Shown here piece after piece: positions 60,696 to 64,000 of a DNA stretch of 64,000 nt. The translations under genes were made by a program, and so were the position numbers. Positions within the stretch are counted from its first letter, which is position 1. The number at the start of each line of letters is the position of its first letter. Origin of the DNA: CALEMW01 sp035447065. Lineage in GTDB: Bacteria; Krumholzibacteriota; Krumholzibacteriia; LZORAL124-64-63. The stretch spans positions 22,497-86,496 of the forward strand of contig DAOTGJ010000010.1 in NCBI GenBank assembly GCA_035447065.1, given 5' to 3'. The notes beneath the pieces are model-generated. The model was not told where the DNA came from and ran no database searches. It was given only the letters and a program-made list of their open reading frames with translations.

Positions 60696-61586
60696 ATGAA
60701 TCGCAGGAAAGAGATCCAGGTGGGCCTGACGGTCATCGTCTCCATGGCGGTGCTGATCTGGGGCGTGCTCTGGTTCAAGCAGGCGCTCACCTCGGCCACC
60801 ATGATCCACTACGAGGTGGCCTTCGACAGCGTGGGCGGCCTCAAGGCCGGCGACCGCGTGCAGGTGCAGGGCATCCGCATGGGCAGCGTGGAGGCCTTCG
60901 AGATCCTGGGCGGCGACGTGGTGGTCCGCTTCAAGGTGGACGAGAAGGCCAGCCTGCGGCAGGACGCCGCCGTGAGCCTGGCCAGCCAGGGCATCGTGGG
61001 CGAGATGCTGGTGGAGATCATGCCCGGCACGGGCGAGGTCGCCCGCGACGGCCACCGCTTCCAGGGCCGCGTCATGAAGGACATGAACGCCATGATGGAC
61101 GAGGGCGCCGCCACCCTGGCCGAGGCCCGCGCCCTGACCAAGGAGATCACGGCCTTCATGGAGACCATCCGCGGCGAGGGGCGCCTGCAGTCCATGCTGG
61201 ACAACACGGCCGCCGCCACGCAGACGCTCATGGAGTCCACGGAGGAGATCGCCCCGGACGTGCGCTCGCTCGTGGCCGAGCTGCGCGCCACCAACGAGGC
61301 CGTGCGCGGCGCCGTGGCCGGCGAGGACAGCCTGCTGGCCGGCACCCTCACGGACGCCCGCGAGAGCATGGCCGCCGTGCAGGAGCTCACCGACCTGCTC
61401 ACCCGCACCACCGTGACCCTGGCCGACGTGGTGACGCGCCTGGAGAACGGCGAGGGCACGGTGGGCCGCGCCCTGCGCGATGAGAGCTTGTATGCGGCGG
61501 CGGAAAGCACCATCGTTGATGTGCAGGAGCTGATCGCCGACATCAAGGCCCGGCCCAAGCGCTACTTCCACGTCAGCCTGTTCTGA
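60696..61586 (+). CDS. mlaD: MlaD/MCE-domain lipid-transport protein
   Basis: 296 aa; GGAGG upstream. One N-terminal membrane anchor ('VGLTVIVSMAVLIWGVLWF'), then the MCE domain (~38-115): 'YEVAFDSVGGLKAGDRVQVQGIRMGSVEAFEI', '...ASQGIVGEMLVEIMPGTG'. The C-terminal ~150 residues form a long helical region ('LAEARALTKEITAFMETI...') ending with 'IKARPKRYFHVSLF', common in MCE proteins of non-proteobacteria. It probably forms a hexameric ring in the periplasm that carries lipid between membranes. No mlaB or mlaC is present here. Confidence 0.95.
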   Translation: MNRRKEIQVGLTVIVSMAVLIWGVLWFKQALTSATMIHYEVAFDSVGGLKAGDRVQVQGIRMGSVEAFEILGGDVVVRFKVDEKASLRQDAAVSLASQGIVGEMLVEIMPGTGEVARDGHRFQGRVMKDMNAMMDEGAATLAEARALTKEITAFMETIRGEGRLQSMLDNTAAATQTLMESTEEIAPDVRSLVAELRATNEAVRGAVAGEDSLLAGTLTDARESMAAVQELTDLLTRTTVTLADVVTRLENGEGTVGRALRDESLYAAAESTIVDVQELIADIKARPKRYFHVSLF

Positions 61587-61617
61587 GCCCCGCGGCCCCG
61601 AGAGGGAGGAGACCGAG

Positions 61618-62130
61618 ATGACCGACGCCAAGACCCAGAGCATGATCCAGGCCGTCAAGGACGCCATCATGACGGAGATCAAGGGCCAGCAGCTCTACTC
61701 CCACGCGGCGGACACCACGCAGGATCCCTCCGCCAAGGCCATGTTCACCGCCCTGGCCAAGGACGAGGACGAGCACGTGGCCCTGCTGCAGGCCCAGTAC
61801 GAGAGCCTGCTGACGGACGGCCGCATCGACCTCTCCAAGGTCAACCCCGCCGAGGTTGACCACGGCGCCGGCCACGTCATCGACGACCAGTTCCGCAAGA
61901 GCATCAAGCGCGGCACCTTCGAGATGGCCGTCATCGGCATCGGCTGCGACCTGGAGAACAAGGCCATCAACTACTACAAGACCCAGGCCGAGGCCCAGGG
62001 CGACGCCGACCTCAAGCAGCTCTTCACCTGGCTCGCCGAGTGGGAGGTGGGCCACCTGGAGCATCTGATGGAGCTGGAGAAGATGCTGCAGGACGAGTAC
62101 TGGGCGGATCAGGGGTTCGCGCCCATGTAG
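61618..62130 (+). CDS. Rubrerythrin-like ferritin-superfamily diiron protein
   Basis: 170 aa; GAGGAGACC upstream. Four-helix-bundle pattern with likely iron ligands: E in 'IMTEIKGQQLYSHAA', ExxH in 'DEDEHVALLQAQYE', E in 'IGCDLENKAINYYKTQAE', and ExxH in 'EWEVGHLEHLMELEKML'. No C-terminal rubredoxin domain, so it is an erythrin-type protein. Likely peroxide detoxification or iron handling in the cytoplasm. 31 bp after mlaD and possibly cotranscribed with it. Confidence 0.88.
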   Translation: MTDAKTQSMIQAVKDAIMTEIKGQQLYSHAADTTQDPSAKAMFTALAKDEDEHVALLQAQYESLLTDGRIDLSKVNPAEVDHGAGHVIDDQFRKSIKRGTFEMAVIGIGCDLENKAINYYKTQAEAQGDADLKQLFTWLAEWEVGHLEHLMELEKMLQDEYWADQGFAPM

Positions 62131-62134
62131 GGGT

Positions 62135-62229
62135 GCCGCGGATGCCGGACACCGACGACCCCCTGCGCGTCGCTTCGCGTTTCACGAGGCGCTTCGCGCA
62201 GGGGGTCGTCGCTGTCCGGCATCCGCGGC
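62135..62229. terminator. Very long near-perfect hairpin between convergent genes
   Basis: Arms 62135-62169 and 62195-62229 are 35-nt reverse complements with a single mismatch (base pairing 34 of 35). The 25-nt loop contains further CGC-rich complementarity. It lies 4 bp after the rubrerythrin stop and 29 bp before the patatin stop, so it is a bidirectional terminator by position, but far longer than needed. Confidence 0.75.
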
Positions 62230-62258
62230 GCGAGAGTGGGGGGCTCTTCGGGGTCGCC

Positions 62259-63188
62259 TCAGGCGAACATCCGCCGCAGCCGCCCCAACCACCCGCCGCG
62301 CTCCGCCTCCGCCCGCGCCACCGCCGCGCGGATTTCCGGCAGCGCCGCCTTCGCGGCCTCCACGCCCGCCTGGCGCACGCCGGCCGCGGCCCGGAAGTCG
62401 GCCCAGTGGTAGGCCGACACCTGGGGCCTCACCACCGCGTCCACCGTGGCCATCACGAAGCGGTCCAGGCGCTCGGACGCCAGCACCTCGCAGCGCTGGG
62501 CCATGGCCAGGCCGGTGCGGTATTCGGCGCGGCTGGAGGAGAAGCCGGGGATGGTGATGCCGATCACCACGTCGGCGCCCAGCTCGCGGCAGGTGTTCAC
62601 CGGCACGCGGAACGGCGCGCCGGCATCCACGATCTGCTTGCCGTCGCGCTCCACCGGCGGGAACACGCCGGGCACCGCGGCGCTGGCGTACACGCCCTCG
62701 ATGAGGTCGCCGGTGCGGAAGACCTCCTTCTCGCCGCTGATCAGATCCACGCCCACGGCCGCGAAGGGCAGCGCCAGGTCCGCGAAATCGCGGGCGCGCA
62801 GCATGGTGCGCAGGGGGCGGCGCAGGTGCTCGGCGTCGGTGAGGCTGGCGGCGGCCATGGTCTTGACCTGGAGGTAGCGCCGCTGCAGGGAGGTGAGCAG
62901 GCCCTGGATGCGGCCCAGGGGCTCCTCCTCGCCCGAGGTGGGGGGGATGAAGGGCAGCCACGTCTTGAGGAACTCCTCGTCCTCGGCGAAGAGCTTGAGG
63001 CGGCGCCAGGTCTCGCGGGCGTCCACCGTCTCGGCGTAGAGGGCGCCCACGATGGCGCCCATGCTGGTGCCGGCGATGACGTCGGGGACCAGCCCCGCGT
63101 CCTCCAGCACGTCCAGCACGCCCGCGTGGGCCAGGCCGCGGGCGCCGCCGCTGCCCAGGGCCAGGCCGATCTTGATCTTGCGCTTCAT
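62259..63188 (-). CDS. Patatin-like phospholipase (RssA/NTE family)
   Basis: 309 aa from the ATG at 63188 (GGAGG upstream). Oxyanion hole 'GLALGSGGARGLAHAGVLDVLEDAG' and nucleophile 'VIAGTSMGAIVGALYA' (GxSxG) are intact. The catalytic Asp motif reads 'QIVDAGAPFRVPVN', Asp-Ala-Gly rather than the usual Asp-Gly-Gly/Ala, so the Asp is kept but its neighbour is changed. No signal peptide: a cytoplasmic or membrane-associated lipid hydrolase. Beside a lipid-transport operon, a role in phospholipid turnover is plausible but unproven. Confidence 0.92.
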   Translation of the reverse strand: MKRKIKIGLALGSGGARGLAHAGVLDVLEDAGLVPDVIAGTSMGAIVGALYAETVDARETWRRLKLFAEDEEFLKTWLPFIPPTSGEEEPLGRIQGLLTSLQRRYLQVKTMAAASLTDAEHLRRPLRTMLRARDFADLALPFAAVGVDLISGEKEVFRTGDLIEGVYASAAVPGVFPPVERDGKQIVDAGAPFRVPVNTCRELGADVVIGITIPGFSSSRAEYRTGLAMAQRCEVLASERLDRFVMATVDAVVRPQVSAYHWADFRAAAGVRQAGVEAAKAALPEIRAAVARAEAERGGWLGRLRRMFA

Positions 63189-63253
63189 GGGAACCTCCGG
63201 CGGCAAGGATAGGGCCAGAGGCCGCGGTGGACAACGCCGGATGGCGGCCCCAC

Positions 63254-63283
63254 TGGCGCGGAAGCGGACCGATATCGTATTCT
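63254..63283 (+). promoter_or_regulatory. Weak candidate promoter of the third S8 protease
   Basis: TGGCGC, 18-bp spacer, TATTCT, 33 bp before the ATG at 63316. The -35 is poor but the same hexamer precedes the two-component promoter at 45522. Confidence 0.35.
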
Positions 63284-63315
63284 TATGCGGCCCCCCACCC
63301 AACCGAGGAGACCCC

Positions 63316-64000
63316 ATGCCCCGCCTCCGTCTGCTCATCGCCGTCGTCGTGATCCTGCTGAGCGGTCAGGCCGCGGCCGCCGAGATCAGCCCGGCCCTGC
63401 GTCGTGCCATGTCCCAGGCGGACAAGTCCGCGACCATGCCGGTCTGGGTCCACTTCCGGGACAAGGGCGTGGCGCCCACGGACTCCGACGCCCTGCGCGA
63501 CGCGCGGGAGCGGCTGTCGGAGCGCGCCCTGCGCCGGCGCGTCAAGACGATCCCTGCGGGGGAGGCCCTGGTGGATGTGCGCGACCTTCCCGTGCATGGC
63601 CCGTACATGGACGCCGTGACGGCCGCCGGCGGGCGGCTGCGGACCACCAGCCGCTGGTTCAACGCCGCCAGCTTCGACCTGCCGGGGGATCTGATCCTGC
63701 GTCTGGCTGCGCGACCGGAGATCGCGCGCCTGGACCTGGTGCGCGGCAGCCGTCGGGAGCTGCCCCAGGAAGCCGCGGCCGGGGCCGACAAGGCCATCAT
63801 CGCTCCGGAACTGGGCGAGCTGACGGACGAGCTTGAGCAGATCCGCGTGCCCCAGGTCCACGCCGAAGGCTGGAGCGGAGCCGGCGTCCTGGTCGGCATG
63901 CTGGATTCCGGGTTCCGCACCACCCACGAGGCCTTCGCCGACCTGACCGTGGTGGACGCCTACGATTTCCTGAACGACGACGCCGTGGTGGACAACGAGC
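63316..64000 (+). CDS. Secreted S8 subtilisin-like protease, N-terminal part (runs off the window)
   Basis: 228 codons are present, open at the right edge. ATG at 63316 after GAGGAG. Signal peptide MPRLRLLIAVVVILLSGQAAAAE. Residues ~25-170 form a pro-region ('TMPVWVHFRDKGVAPTDSDALRDARERLSERALRRR', '...PVHGPYMDAVTAAGGRLRTTSRWFNAASFDLPGD') typical of S8 proteases with an inhibitor-like propeptide. The catalytic Asp is D197 in 'VGMLDSGFRTTHEAF'; His and Ser lie beyond the window. Third S8 protease in 64 kb. Confidence 0.85.
   Translation, partial: MPRLRLLIAVVVILLSGQAAAAEISPALRRAMSQADKSATMPVWVHFRDKGVAPTDSDALRDARERLSERALRRRVKTIPAGEALVDVRDLPVHGPYMDAVTAAGGRLRTTSRWFNAASFDLPGDLILRLAARPEIARLDLVRGSRRELPQEAAAGADKAIIAPELGELTDELEQIRVPQVHAEGWSGAGVLVGMLDSGFRTTHEAFADLTVVDAYDFLNDDAVVDNE

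Overview
The window is GC-rich throughout, densely packed, and uses many GTG and some TTG starts. It looks like chromosomal core sequence from a free-living, Gram-negative-type (diderm) bacterium: it encodes beta-barrel outer-membrane proteins, a MlaEFD lipid-transport system, lipoproteins and periplasmic CpxP-like proteins. Two large secreted S8 proteases end in the 'NxPNPFNPSTEI...' FlgD-like tail typical of FCB-superphylum lineages (Krumholzibacteriota/Eisenbacteria/Latescibacterota type). That placement is an inference from protein style only. I recognised no rRNA, tRNA, CRISPR array, transposase or phage gene.

Layout. 1-5.2 kb: a partial PD40/tricorn-like protein, an S8 protease with FG-GAP and UnbV repeats, and a D,D-carboxypeptidase (all minus). 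5.3-13.3 kb: TPR lipoprotein, MATE exporter, ornithine aminotransferase, a winged-helix regulator behind a long structured leader, glycogen phosphorylase and Ogt. 13.3-19.3 kb: rhodanese-methyltransferase fusion, then a probable operon ychF - GT-C/TPR membrane protein - CpxP-like - ECF sigma - anti-sigma - second CpxP-like protein, which resembles Cnr-type metal or envelope sensing. 19.4-30.1 kb: TPR lipoprotein, rho, rpmE, then DUF1385-prfA-prmC-murA-selB-ispG. 30.2-35.7 kb (minus): S8/PKD protease, NFACT/RqcH-like protein, small beta-barrel. 35.8-45.5 kb: the conserved yicC-gmk / rpoZ-coaBC-udg order, split by a 5.5 kb module of TAXI binding protein, fused TRAP permease, UspA and a porin. 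45.5-55 kb: an FG-GAP sensor kinase with its AAA+ response regulator, a structured intergenic region, a methyltransferase, dnaB, and a PAS hybrid kinase with a receiver. 55-64 kb: MBL-fold protein, heme-tagged beta-barrel with pentaheme cytochrome, mlaEFD, rubrerythrin-like protein, patatin, and the start of a third S8 protease.

Regulation visible in sequence. Many intergenic spaces carry a sigma-70-like -35/-10 pair with a 17-bp spacer (for example TTGACA-N17-TTTAAT at 19388), and most gene ends carry strong GC hairpins, few with a U-tract. Two genes have long leaders with RNA-level control features: the winged-helix gene (about 320 nt, with a terminator-like hairpin) and the TAXI gene (231 nt, with an 8-nt perfect anti-Shine-Dalgarno).

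Most unusual points: a barrel-sandwich (lipoyl-like) domain inserted in the TRAP permease; an in-frame TAG right after the porin signal peptide; the twin-sensor sigma-factor operon; a sensor kinase whose ectodomain is an FG-GAP propeller; a beta-barrel with an N-terminal heme motif next to a pentaheme cytochrome; and a 160-nt imperfect palindrome after rpmE. None can be called a proven new system from sequence alone. The TRAP module and the sigma/CpxP operon are the best candidates.
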